Below, in pieces: positions 28,424 to 33,951 of a DNA stretch of 33,951 nucleotides. Positions within the stretch are counted from its first letter, which is position 1, and every line of letters starts with the position of its first letter. A program made the position numbers and the translations under genes. Under the pieces are notes generated by a model. The model did no database searches and was not told the DNA's origin. It worked only from the letters and a program-made list of their open reading frames with translations. Origin of the DNA: a virus; IMG/VR virus record IMGVR_UViG_3300028840_000557, positions 1-33,951 of that record; one strand, written 5' to 3'.

Positions 28424-28478
28424 AAAAAAAGGGGAAACATCCTGCCCAGCGGTCAAGCTGAGTGGTTATGCTTCCCCT
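28424..28478 (-). terminator. Strong intrinsic terminator after the early/replication genes
   Basis: On the minus strand AGGGGAAGCAT (28478-28468) pairs with ATGTTTCCCCT (28440-28430) over 11 positions with one G-U pair, and is followed by a run of seven T (28430-28424, including the paired T). A small inner hairpin (CAGC/GCTG) lies in the loop. It ends the early/replication transcription unit. The stretch 28267-28526 has no believable gene. Confidence 0.85.
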
Positions 28479-28526
28479 CGATCAGAGGTATAAAACCACA
28501 ATGCGTGGTCAAGTTACGAAATTTCT

Positions 28527-28619
28527 CTATTCTCTCCTGTCATCATACTGACCAGGCAACCATACAAAAAACAGCATGTACAGCCACCCAAGTATGAGAC
28601 CTAAAGTTTCTGCTTCCAT
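28527..28619 (-). CDS. Possible membrane micro-protein, 30 aa
   Basis: ATG 28619 stands immediately after the TAA (28620-28622) of the previous gene, and the frame runs 30 codons to a TAG. The product, METLGLILGW-like (ETLGLILGWLYMLFFVWLPG), is one membrane helix with a charged end (QYDDRRE). It lies last before the terminator. Such short frames can arise by chance; the direct coupling and clear helix support it moderately. Confidence 0.45.
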   Translation of the reverse strand: MEAETLGLILGWLYMLFFVWLPGQYDDRRE

Positions 28620-28862
28620 TTAATCGCTTTTAGGTTCTAACTTCGGCCTGCCTTTCTTCAAATGAACATCAGCAACGACTCCTTTATCAATAAAATCCTT
28701 GATTGTGGCATTCTCTCCTTTTTCCCTCACTAATTCAGCAATCGCAATTATATTGACAGCTTCATCAAAGCGGATATTTATATTGCAAAGTCTCAGCCCA
28801 AGCTTGAAATTCTTAATAAACTTTTCGGTTTTGTCCATAGGCTCAAAATATTCAAGTTCCAT
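28620..28862 (-). CDS. Unknown small protein, 80 aa
   Basis: ATG 28862 overlaps the previous gene by 11 bases; a second in-frame ATG lies at 28838. The protein is helical with charged ends (DKTEKFIKNFKLGLRLC, then GENATIKDFIDKG) and a basic tail (HLKKGRPKLEP). There is no membrane segment. The DNA is AT-richer than neighbouring replication genes. No family recognised. Confidence 0.6.
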   Translation of the reverse strand: MELEYFEPMDKTEKFIKNFKLGLRLCNINIRFDEAVNIIAIAELVREKGENATIKDFIDKGVVADVHLKKGRPKLEPKSD

Positions 28863-29127
28863 TTTTCTTATTGAATAAGTGAAAATACATTTCCATAACA
28901 GCTTCGGCTACAGCTATTCTCATCCAAAAGTTACGACCACAAAATTCAAATCCGCTGTGCAATCTTATCTCAATTTCAGCCATCATTGATTCATGTGTGG
29001 TTACTTTTTGGACTTCAGGATGTTCAAAAATCAAATGTCGAATACGACCCATGTTTTCACACATTAGAATTTCATCTCTCCATTTTCTGAGTCGCTTATA
29101 GTACCTCAGCTTTCTTTTTCTGTTCAT
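28852..29127 (-). CDS. Unknown small basic protein, 91 aa
   Basis: The N-terminus is strongly basic (MNRKRKLRYYKRLRKWRDE), followed by a helical middle (RIRHLIFEHPEVQKVTTH) and an aromatic end (FWMRIAVAEAVMEMYFHLF). It is coupled by ATGA to the gene upstream and overlaps the gene downstream by 11 bases. AT-rich like its neighbour. A basic protein in a replication operon could bind nucleic acid, but there is no recognised fold. Confidence 0.6.
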   Translation of the reverse strand: MNRKRKLRYYKRLRKWRDEILMCENMGRIRHLIFEHPEVQKVTTHESMMAEIEIRLHSGFEFCGRNFWMRIAVAEAVMEMYFHLFNKKNGT

Positions 29128-29354
29128 GTCGAATCATTTAAATCAATTCCTTGGGTGATCTCCTGCAAAGCCTTTTCATATCCCAACGTGAAAGCCATCT
29201 GCAAATGCGAGTCAATAGCTGCAGCATCATCGTCCTTCGCTTTCGTTGTGAATATTATCAGGCTCCGCAATCGTACCAGGTTATTCTTCCAAGTCCTTCG
29301 ACCCACGACCTTGTGGTTTATACTCACCGGATGCGACTCGCTTCCTGTATTCAC
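29124..29354 (-). CDS. Unknown small protein, up to 76 aa (start uncertain)
   Basis: The end is clear: the segment KDDDAAAIDSHLQMAFTLGYEKALQ and then the stop at 29124 that overlaps the next ATG (split here at the helix boundary). The start is not. GTG 29354 would overlap the upstream gene by 74 bases; GTG 29306 and TTG 29270 are other choices. The D-D-x-A-x-I-x-x-H-L-x-x-A pattern recurs in short phage proteins of unknown role. No ATG is available in frame except inside the conserved block. Confidence 0.5.
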   Translation of the reverse strand: MNTGSESHPVSINHKVVGRRTWKNNLVRLRSLIIFTTKAKDDDAAAIDSHLQMAFTLGYEKALQEITQGIDLNDST

Positions 29355-29754
29355 TTAATCCAATGAGTAGGTTGTTTACCTGAGTATCTATCGGCACGCC
29401 AGGGTGCTTAATCCCTGCTGCTTCAGTCTCAGGCTTGAGGATTCTATGGTAAAGGATCCAATTTGCCAGGGTCGGATAGTTGATACGTACCCGATACTGG
29501 CCCTGCTTCGCCATTCCATGCTTCAAAGTAGCCCATAGCTGTGCCGGTCTTACACCAGGCCAGCTGACCTGTAACAGATCGTACAGCTCCTCGACCATTT
29601 CCTTCAGTGCATCAGGATCAGGTATCGACTCCATGTTCAGCCTGATACATTTCAGCACCATCGCCATCAGTAGCTCTTTGAACTTGCCAGGGTCTACCTG
29701 CTTGAGCATTGCCGTTTGCAACGCCAGCCCTTTTTCTTGCTTTGCTGGTTTCAT
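29281..29754 (-). CDS. Unknown replication-operon protein, 157 aa
   Basis: Coupled by ATGA (29751-29754) to the replication initiator, so probably its partner. The middle has WPGVRPAQLWATLKHGMAKQ followed by RVRINYPTLANWILYH, a pattern resembling small phage proteins next to initiators, some of which are thought to load the helicase. No Walker motif is present, so it is not a DnaC-type ATPase. N-terminal half helical and Met/Leu-rich, C-terminal tail basic. A helicase-loading or initiator-accessory role is an inference from position. Confidence 0.55.
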   Translation of the reverse strand: MKPAKQEKGLALQTAMLKQVDPGKFKELLMAMVLKCIRLNMESIPDPDALKEMVEELYDLLQVSWPGVRPAQLWATLKHGMAKQGQYRVRINYPTLANWILYHRILKPETEAAGIKHPGVPIDTQVNNLLIGLSEYRKRVASGEYKPQGRGSKDLEE

Positions 29755-30452
29755 AGCCCCGCCTCCTTCATTATCTGATCAGCTTTATCGAACGCTTGCT
29801 TCTGCTGCTGCTTCGATATACCCGATCCCTGCTTCAATTCGTACCAATCCTTCCACCCGTTAGCCATGCTCTGTTCCATCATTTCAATAGCAACAGACAT
29901 ATCGCCATCGGACTTGTTCTGAAGCCTGGTCAAAGCTGTCTGCTCTCCCATAGCTTTATAAGTGAAGCCGTGCTGCTCTTTCCTGTAATCCTTCCACACC
30001 TGCCAACGGTTCAAAAAGAGCTCATCGTCCCAAGGATATGCCAAGGGTTTCGACTTCCCCCTTGATAATCCCCCTTTACTATCTCTCTTTTTTGAATTAG
30101 AAATAGAAATATTAATTGCATCAGCATTTGCTTCTGCATTTGGATCGCTCCCTTTCCACCGTTTTTGAGATGCTGCTGAAGCTCTTTGGCTCTTAGCCTT
30201 TGCTTTCTCTACTTCAATTAACATCCTTGGATTGAAGAACTTGCCATCCTGCGACTGCATGAACTTTTCCTGCACGCAAACGTGACCGCAATTCTCCTTA
30301 AAAAAGGTTTCATCTAAATAGCCTCCGCTGACAGCCTGCTCACAAAGCAGGCGAATGTACTCTCCAATTTCTTCGTCTTGCCATCTCCTGACAGCAAAAA
30401 GAAAGTCCTCGGGGTAAAATACTACACCCTTAAAGCTTATCTGTTTTTCCAT
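29751..30452 (-). CDS. DUF1376-like replication initiator, 233 aa
   Basis: The N-terminal domain (FYPEDFLFAVRRWQDEEIG, then EYIRLLCEQAVSGGYLD, residues about 12-48) with a following GKFFNPRMLIEVEKAK and SAASQKRW block is the DUF1376 pattern of phage replication proteins. The C-terminal region (FLNRWQVWKDYRKEQHG, then VAIEMMEQSMANGWKDWYEL) is shared by many phage initiators. It would bind the origin and recruit host helicase; no phage polymerase or helicase gene is present. ATG 30452 follows the standard leader CTCTAAAAATCAGAGAT and promoter C at 30481-30515. Confidence 0.7.
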   Translation of the reverse strand: MEKQISFKGVVFYPEDFLFAVRRWQDEEIGEYIRLLCEQAVSGGYLDETFFKENCGHVCVQEKFMQSQDGKFFNPRMLIEVEKAKAKSQRASAASQKRWKGSDPNAEANADAINISISNSKKRDSKGGLSRGKSKPLAYPWDDELFLNRWQVWKDYRKEQHGFTYKAMGEQTALTRLQNKSDGDMSVAIEMMEQSMANGWKDWYELKQGSGISKQQQKQAFDKADQIMKEAGL

Positions 30453-30480
30453 ATCTCTGATTTTTAGAGGTTAATAAGCA

Positions 30481-30515
30481 TAAAACTACAAAGCAGCACC
30501 CTCTGATAAAAACAC
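30481..30515 (-). promoter_or_regulatory. Phage promoter C, before the replication initiator
   Basis: On the minus strand GTGTTTTTA starts at 30515 and TAGTTTTA ends at 30481, with the same 18-nt spacer as in promoters A and B. The -7 box departs from TAnnTTTG in its last base. It lies 28 bases before ATG 30452 in a 94-base gap. Two GCAAATG direct repeats lie upstream at about 30525-30546. Confidence 0.5.
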
Positions 30516-30546
30516 CAAAAGGCACTGCATTTGCATATTCATTTGC

Positions 30547-30735
30547 TTATCCGTCCCGTTTTTCGTTCTTCCCCAGGTACATAATGTAGTCCGGTTCCTT
30601 CTCTGATTCCTTGAAGGTATTCGTGAAGATCACGACCCTCGCATTACCGTTGAGGTTTCCACTTAATACCAGGTTACCATTACGGTCTTCGGACTTCCAC
30701 AGTCCGGTAACTTTGATTAATTCACTATTCGCCAT
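30547..30735 (-). CDS. Conserved small phage protein, 62 aa
   Basis: A beta-type small protein: VTGLWKSEDRNGNLVLSGNL at residues 9-28, then ARVVIFTNTFKESEKEPDYIMYLG, split here after residue 45. The TGLW...G...LSG...IF.N pattern is common in small proteins encoded near phage single-strand-binding or recombination genes. Function unknown. ATG 30735 follows CTTAAATTCAAAACA. Probably expressed with the replication and recombination genes. Confidence 0.65.
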   Translation of the reverse strand: MANSELIKVTGLWKSEDRNGNLVLSGNLNGNARVVIFTNTFKESEKEPDYIMYLGKNEKRDG

Positions 30736-30754
30736 TGTTTTGAATTTAAGGTTA

Positions 30755-30982
30755 TTATCTCGTTTTGTGTAGCGGCCTGTTATCCTTCAAAGCATCACGT
30801 AACCGGAACGATCTCAGTGTCTCACCCTCCTTCAGCACGCCTCTCAGCGCCATCTTCGTGTTCATGAAGTTGGGATTAGCAAATGAGGTGGTTCCTCGGT
30901 CAATATCACGAACCACATACCTGTGGCCCACTGCCTCAACAAGCATCAGACTGCCTGCATTCTCAATGATTCTCGCTATCAT
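30755..30982 (-). CDS. Unknown small protein, 75 aa
   Basis: A small protein with a strand-rich N-terminal half (RIIENAGSLMLVEAVGHRYV) and a basic helical end (RSFRLRDALKDNRPLHKTR). It is coupled to the upstream Zn-finger-like gene by ATGA (30979-30982). No Cys and no membrane segment. No family recognised. Confidence 0.65.
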   Translation of the reverse strand: MIARIIENAGSLMLVEAVGHRYVVRDIDRGTTSFANPNFMNTKMALRGVLKEGETLRSFRLRDALKDNRPLHKTR

Positions 30983-31434
30983 AAGCTCATTAATTCATGG
31001 TAGTTGAAATGATCACCCAAAGCCTCAACGATGCTCGTAGTCTCCTCATCGAAGCCCCTGAATTGATTATTATACAAGGATACACGCTTTGGTACTCTAA
31101 TCCTGTTCAGGACAAAGTTATGCCCTTTAGGTGTGATACGCCAGTGGCCTGCACTCTTAGCCCCTTCTGGCCCCTCCTGGTTGTCCTCCTCAATGATACC
31201 CCAAAACCGCAACAATGTCCAGTCATGGTTATTGCGATATTTGTGCTGTCTGAGGAAGTCCTTCACATTCACCCAATCAAGCCGGGCATGGCTGTACATT
31301 CGTATCAATGCCACCGCCATCCCACTGTTGAGCTTCCGCTTGTACAGCTTCACATACTGTCCACAACAGGGGCATGTTACACCCCTGTCGTAGTTGGCAC
31401 GTAAAAATTCCTTGGCCTCCTTTATGGTTTCCAT
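30979..31434 (-). CDS. Zn-ribbon/winged-helix-like protein, 151 aa
   Basis: Residues 20-26 (TCPCCGQ) form the only Cys cluster: three Cys, an incomplete zinc ribbon unless a His or another Cys completes it. A helical part (AVALIRMYSHARLDW, then VKDFLRQH) and a SAGHWRITPKGHNFVLNRI stretch follow, the latter typical of winged-helix DNA-binding domains. The same layout occurs in phage proteins near ERF/RecT genes. Coupled by TAATG to the gene upstream and ATGA to that downstream. Regulator or recombination accessory are both possible. Confidence 0.6.
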   Translation of the reverse strand: METIKEAKEFLRANYDRGVTCPCCGQYVKLYKRKLNSGMAVALIRMYSHARLDWVNVKDFLRQHKYRNNHDWTLLRFWGIIEEDNQEGPEGAKSAGHWRITPKGHNFVLNRIRVPKRVSLYNNQFRGFDEETTSIVEALGDHFNYHELMSL

Positions 31435-31880
31435 TAGAAAGTCACCCTTACATAGGAGGAGGATCGCTTCACCGGTGGGTGGCGCAGCACCCCTTCGACC
31501 TCTGTGGGCTTTTTCAAAGCCTGCAGCACCTTCTCTTCGTCCTTCCGCTCATTGGCAGCCTCGGTCTCTCTGGCTTTACAGTCTGACCAGATTTCATCTT
31601 CGGAATAGTCATACCGTGCGCTCTCTGCCTTGGTGAACTTCACCAGGTTATGTGCGAACGTCTTGTCAGGGTACAGGTCGGCATGATCCAGCACTGCGTC
31701 CTTGAAGTTCTGGTTGTCCTTCACTGCTTTGATGATCTTCTCGATGGCATCTATCTTGGCCCGTACATCCAACGGATCGGCCTCGCCATTCATTACGCCA
31801 GCTACAATAGCTTCAGCGAACATTTTAATACCCTCCTTGTTGGAAGGTATGTCTGCGATAATCGAAATTGCTCTACTCAT
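31434..31880 (-). CDS. Conserved phage protein beside ERF, 148 aa
   Basis: I chose ATG 31880 after the leader CACTTAAAATCAATACA. The pattern (MFAEAIVAGVMNGEADPLDV, then KIDAIEKIIKAVKD, then SARYDYSEDEIWSDCKARE and EEKVLQALKKP) is common next to ERF and similar annealing proteins in Bacteroidota phages. It is helical and charged, with a basic end. No nuclease motif can be seen, so I do not call it an exonuclease. A helper role in recombination is inferred from context. Confidence 0.65.
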   Translation of the reverse strand: MSRAISIIADIPSNKEGIKMFAEAIVAGVMNGEADPLDVRAKIDAIEKIIKAVKDNQNFKDAVLDHADLYPDKTFAHNLVKFTKAESARYDYSEDEIWSDCKARETEAANERKDEEKVLQALKKPTEVEGVLRHPPVKRSSSYVRVTF

Positions 31881-31890
31881 TGTATTGATT

Positions 31891-32112
31891 TTAAGTGTTA
31901 AAAAATCCCATTGCAGGGCCGAAATCGTCTGCATCAGTATAACAGTCTGGTCTACCCTCTGAAAAGATTATTCCGTTCCTCACGTATGAGAAACCAGGAT
32001 ATGGCATACCAGGCTCGATGAATTTGTGACGAATACAGCCACAGATTTTACATTGATGGGTTTCCAGATCATACTCTTTCGTCTCGATCTTTTCCCATTT
32101 ATGCCGAACCAT
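31891..32112 (-). CDS. Small zinc-binding protein, 73 aa
   Basis: HQCKICGC (residues 19-26) gives C-x2-C-x-C with a nearby His, a short zinc-binding pattern seen in small phage proteins. The rest is aromatic and acidic (GMPYPGFSYVRNGIIFSEGR). ATG 32112 overlaps the TAA of the ERF gene (TAATG), so it is made with ERF. Function unknown. Confidence 0.7.
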   Translation of the reverse strand: MVRHKWEKIETKEYDLETHQCKICGCIRHKFIEPGMPYPGFSYVRNGIIFSEGRPDCYTDADDFGPAMGFFNT

Positions 32113-32921
32113 TACTCCGGTTCGTGATCAGGCGGAAACTCACGGCCTGACGGTTGGGTTCCCTGCTCATCGAATCCCATGTTCATCTGCTCACCGTCTG
32201 CGCCAGCCTGCTTCGCCTCTGCCTCCTGACGGTCAAAAGGCAGATCATCATAGGTCATGGCCTCATTCAGCAACCGCTCCTCGTTCGCCTTACTGATCCG
32301 GTACTTGGCTTTGATCTCTGTCACCTTGCCACCGTCAGCCAGGTACTTGACAGCTTTCTGCCATGTATCGGTCACTTTCCCGGCTTTCTCAGGGTTCAGC
32401 CAAGGCTTCTCATCTGCTTTAGCTGCCGTAGAGCCCTTGGATTTTGCCTTCGTTTCGCCCTGTGCATCGGTATCGTCATCCTCGGTCACCAGTCCAAGGA
32501 TTGACATAAGGGCGTACCTGCGCATGTAGGTGATAATTGCACCCTTCGATTGCACGACATTCATACCCTTGAACTCTTCCTTCGGCAGCTCAATCTTGCT
32601 GTCGATCATCTCTGCGCTGTCCACATGAACCACATTCGTAAGGATGTACTCTACACCCTCCCTGGTCACAATAGGCTGGGAAAATACCAAGCCCGCTTTT
32701 TTTAAGTGTGGCTTGATCTCCTCGATGATATGTGGCAAACTACCGTACTTGTAGCTCCATTTACCATCGCCCGCTTCCGCTTTAGACTCTTTCTTAATAG
32801 CAGGGCAGTCCTGCTGAAACACTGCCAAGGCAGCATACACAGATGCCGATTTGACGGTCTTGGCCTCCGCCTTCTTCGCACCAGCCTTGCCGGTCGAAGC
32901 TTCTTTTGCTTTTTCTGTCAT
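32112..32921 (-). CDS. erf: ERF-family single-strand annealing protein, 269 aa
   Basis: The ERF core spans residues about 27-152: VYAALAVFQQDCPAIKKES, then YKYGSLPHIIEEIKPHLKKA, then the hallmark QSKGAIITYMRRYALMSILG followed by LVTEDDDTDA. It binds single-stranded DNA ends and anneals homologous strands, serving repair, concatemer formation or circularisation. An acidic, Gln-rich C-terminal region (230-269) may bind a partner. No clear exonuclease gene is seen beside it. A long Lys/Ala-rich start (1-25) precedes the core. ATG 32921 follows ATCAATTCAAA. Confidence 0.85.
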   Translation of the reverse strand: MTEKAKEASTGKAGAKKAEAKTVKSASVYAALAVFQQDCPAIKKESKAEAGDGKWSYKYGSLPHIIEEIKPHLKKAGLVFSQPIVTREGVEYILTNVVHVDSAEMIDSKIELPKEEFKGMNVVQSKGAIITYMRRYALMSILGLVTEDDDTDAQGETKAKSKGSTAAKADEKPWLNPEKAGKVTDTWQKAVKYLADGGKVTEIKAKYRISKANEERLLNEAMTYDDLPFDRQEAEAKQAGADGEQMNMGFDEQGTQPSGREFPPDHEPE

Positions 32922-32931
32922 TTTGAATTGA

Positions 32932-33117
32932 TTACAGTCCTTGATTCTGTTTTTTAATCTCGAAGATACCCCTGCGAATCAATCGGAAATATACTTCGTA
33001 AATAGGGATTTTCTTACCCTCCTTGAGAGTGAATAGTCCTTGGATTTTCCTTACATCACCGTGTAAGTCTTCAGGCACCATAAGCCTCAGATTAACTTCC
33101 CTGTCGTTGATCGCCAT
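32932..33117 (-). CDS. Unknown small protein, 61 aa
   Basis: The product (INDREVNLRLMVPEDLHGD, then KIPIYEVYFRLIRRGIFE) is mixed strand-helix with a basic end. It shows a ribbon-helix-helix-like arrangement (strand at 7-13, helices after), as in small phage DNA binders, but the match is loose. ATG 33117 shares its A with the stop of the gene upstream (TAATG). It sits directly before the ERF gene. Confidence 0.6.
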   Translation of the reverse strand: MAINDREVNLRLMVPEDLHGDVRKIQGLFTLKEGKKIPIYEVYFRLIRRGIFEIKKQNQGL

Positions 33118-33515
33118 TAGTTGCTCCTTTCCTTTTTAATCATATCAACAAGGCTGTCGATGGCACTGCACCCTTCCTGAGCATGGCCCAACGCCTCGAC
33201 CTCTTTCCTGATCTTGCAGTCGTCCTGCTTCTTGCAGGATGCGCAATCAGGCTTGATCGATTCAAGCATATTTTTCAAGTGGTGATAGATCACAGCCTCC
33301 TCAAACAGCTCGGCAAGCTGTGGGTCTTGATCCATCGCATCGGCCAGCCTTTCCTTCAGACCTTCACCAAGGTCATTAGCCATCAGTACAGAGTGTTTAC
33401 TGTCCATCGCTCCCACAATCAGGAACGGCTTACCAGACAGTATCATTTTCATCACTTGGTCAAGTGCTGTTTTCAGCCCCTTGGCCCCGTGCATTTCATG
33501 TCGTCCTGGTTCCAT
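33117..33515 (-). CDS. Cys-containing unknown phage protein, 132 aa
   Basis: An N-terminal helical part (residues 10-85: TALDQVMKMILSGKPFLIVG, then DLGEGLKERLADAM) is followed by C91-x2-C94-x5-C100 and C116, a possible zinc site. ATG 33515 is preceded by AATCTTTTAAAT. A GC-rich hairpin (33530-33551) separates it from the DUF932 gene upstream, so the gene dose may differ. No family recognised. Confidence 0.65.
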   Translation of the reverse strand: MEPGRHEMHGAKGLKTALDQVMKMILSGKPFLIVGAMDSKHSVLMANDLGEGLKERLADAMDQDPQLAELFEEAVIYHHLKNMLESIKPDCASCKKQDDCKIRKEVEALGHAQEGCSAIDSLVDMIKKERSN

Positions 33516-33529
33516 ATTTAAAAGATTGT

Positions 33530-33551
33530 GGGGCCAGCTCTCACCGGCCCC
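33530..33551 (-). promoter_or_regulatory. GC-rich hairpin after the DUF932 gene
   Basis: GGGGCC (33530-33535) pairs with GGCCCC (33546-33551) around a 10-nt loop. On the minus strand it is followed by ACAATCTTTT, with a weak T-run. It could be a partial terminator or mRNA stabiliser between two early genes. Confidence 0.45.
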
Positions 33552-33558
33552 TGGTTTG

Positions 33559-33951
33559 TTACTTAACGAAATTCGCCATCATACCGCTTGCAATATCCTG
33601 AAGGTCACGCTTGCGGTCTGCGCTCTCCACCTCATTGGCAACGTGAGTGATACCCTGCGCCAATTTCCAGAGGGTGTTCTTCCCCTGCAGCCCATTCTCA
33701 GGATCGCTCTCGTACAAGGCTTTATTCAGCATCTCGACCTCGCCTTGAAGCATGCCGGTCTTTGGCAATGCCTTGACTTCGTTCTGGAAGTCCAGCTCAA
33801 TAGTTGAAGCCTCTTGGATCCTTTCTCTCTCCCTGGTCAGGTTCTCCTCAGAATAGACGCTATCCATGATGTCACGCACCATTAATGCCCTCGCCTTGGT
33901 GTCTGCCTCAACGGTCTCCTGAGCAAACGTGATAGCACCGGTCTCCTCGAT
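33559..33951 (-). CDS. DUF932-family phage protein, C-terminal part (joins to 861-1 across the circle)
   Basis: This is the end of the gene that starts at 861. Residues from the repeat (33951-33808, same as 144-1) are already counted there; the new part is 33807-33559 (82 aa plus stop). It reads SSTIELDFQN-like strands after the REREERIQEA-type helix (TRERERIQEAS), then GMLQGEVEMLNKALYESDPEN and a helical end (AQGITHVANEVESADRKRD). The internal ATG at 33882 should not be taken as a start. The full gene is 369 aa. Confidence 0.8.
   Translation of the reverse strand: MEETGAITFAQETVEADTKARALMVRDIMDSVYSEENLTRERERIQEASTIELDFQNEVKALPKTGMLQGEVEMLNKALYESDPENGLQGKNTLWKLAQGITHVANEVESADRKRDLQDIASGMMANFVK
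33808..33951. repeat. Direct terminal repeat, copy 2
   Basis: Identical to 1-144 over all 144 bases; see copy 1. It ends the window, so the non-redundant genome ends at 33807. Confidence 0.95.

Noticed and set aside
30525-30546. Two direct copies of GCAAATG before promoter C, considered as origin iterons
   Set aside because: Only two short copies; no further repeats nearby.
1-33951. Search for integrase, repressor/Cro pair, tRNA genes and restriction-modification methylases
   Set aside because: None could be recognised on either strand, so lysogeny and tRNA carriage are not supported.

Overview
The window reads as one complete, compact, strictly lytic-looking tailed-phage genome of a Bacteroidota host. 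Bases 1-144 are repeated exactly at 33808-33951, so the sequence closes into a circle of 33,807 bp, and one gene (DUF932 family) runs across the join in frame. Every gene I can support is on the minus strand; start and stop codons commonly overlap (ATGA, TAATG, TGATG). The host assignment rests on three things. There are no usable Shine-Dalgarno sites; starts are instead preceded by an A/T-rich leader resembling TTAAAAATCAnnnA-ATG. Promoter-like sites carry the Bacteroidota -7 box TAnnTTTG. Several gene families (tail hub/Dit pair, DUF6712-like adaptor, MCP, the LYRP chaperone family) are those of Bacteroidota phages. I see no integrase, repressor, tRNA or CRISPR array.

Layout in the direction of transcription (falling coordinates). 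A 687-bp non-coding region (1140-1826) is the only large gap; it holds the terminator of the last operon, a putative promoter, an AT-rich block and an alternating purine-pyrimidine run. From there come a small ORF and the DUF932 gene, which crosses the circle. Next is an early/replication block (33515 down to 28527): small unknown proteins, an ERF-type annealing protein, Zn-binding proteins and a DUF1376-like replication initiator. A strong terminator (28424-28478) and a new promoter separate it from a lysis block (28266-26953: XhlA-like protein, two holin candidates, a unimolecular spanin). After three small genes comes a block just upstream of the terminase (26085-22182): a ParB-like protein, a TET-associated-type glycosyltransferase, an M15 endolysin, two very small genes, a DUF7694-like protein, a radical SAM protein and a second paralogous glycosyltransferase. 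This looks like a DNA-modification module with the endolysin embedded in it.

The virion genes follow: small and large terminase (21973-20278), an appendage protein, a tail assembly chaperone with a -1 frameshift site, neck proteins, distal tail and hub proteins, tape measure (11767-13383), then protease-scaffold, decoration protein, major capsid, tail-tube-like protein, portal with a MuF-like tail, and head-tail adaptor. They end in an AT-richer adhesin cassette (5853-2340): a tail-tube-like domain fused to a C-terminal adhesin domain, a tail protein with a complete metallophosphoesterase motif set, and a BppU-like protein. The tail module therefore lies between terminase and head module, the reverse of the usual siphovirus order.

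Three promoter-like sites with identical spacing (GTTTTTA, 18 nt, then a -7 box) stand before the head module, the tail module and the replication initiator, and probably divide the genome into expression units.
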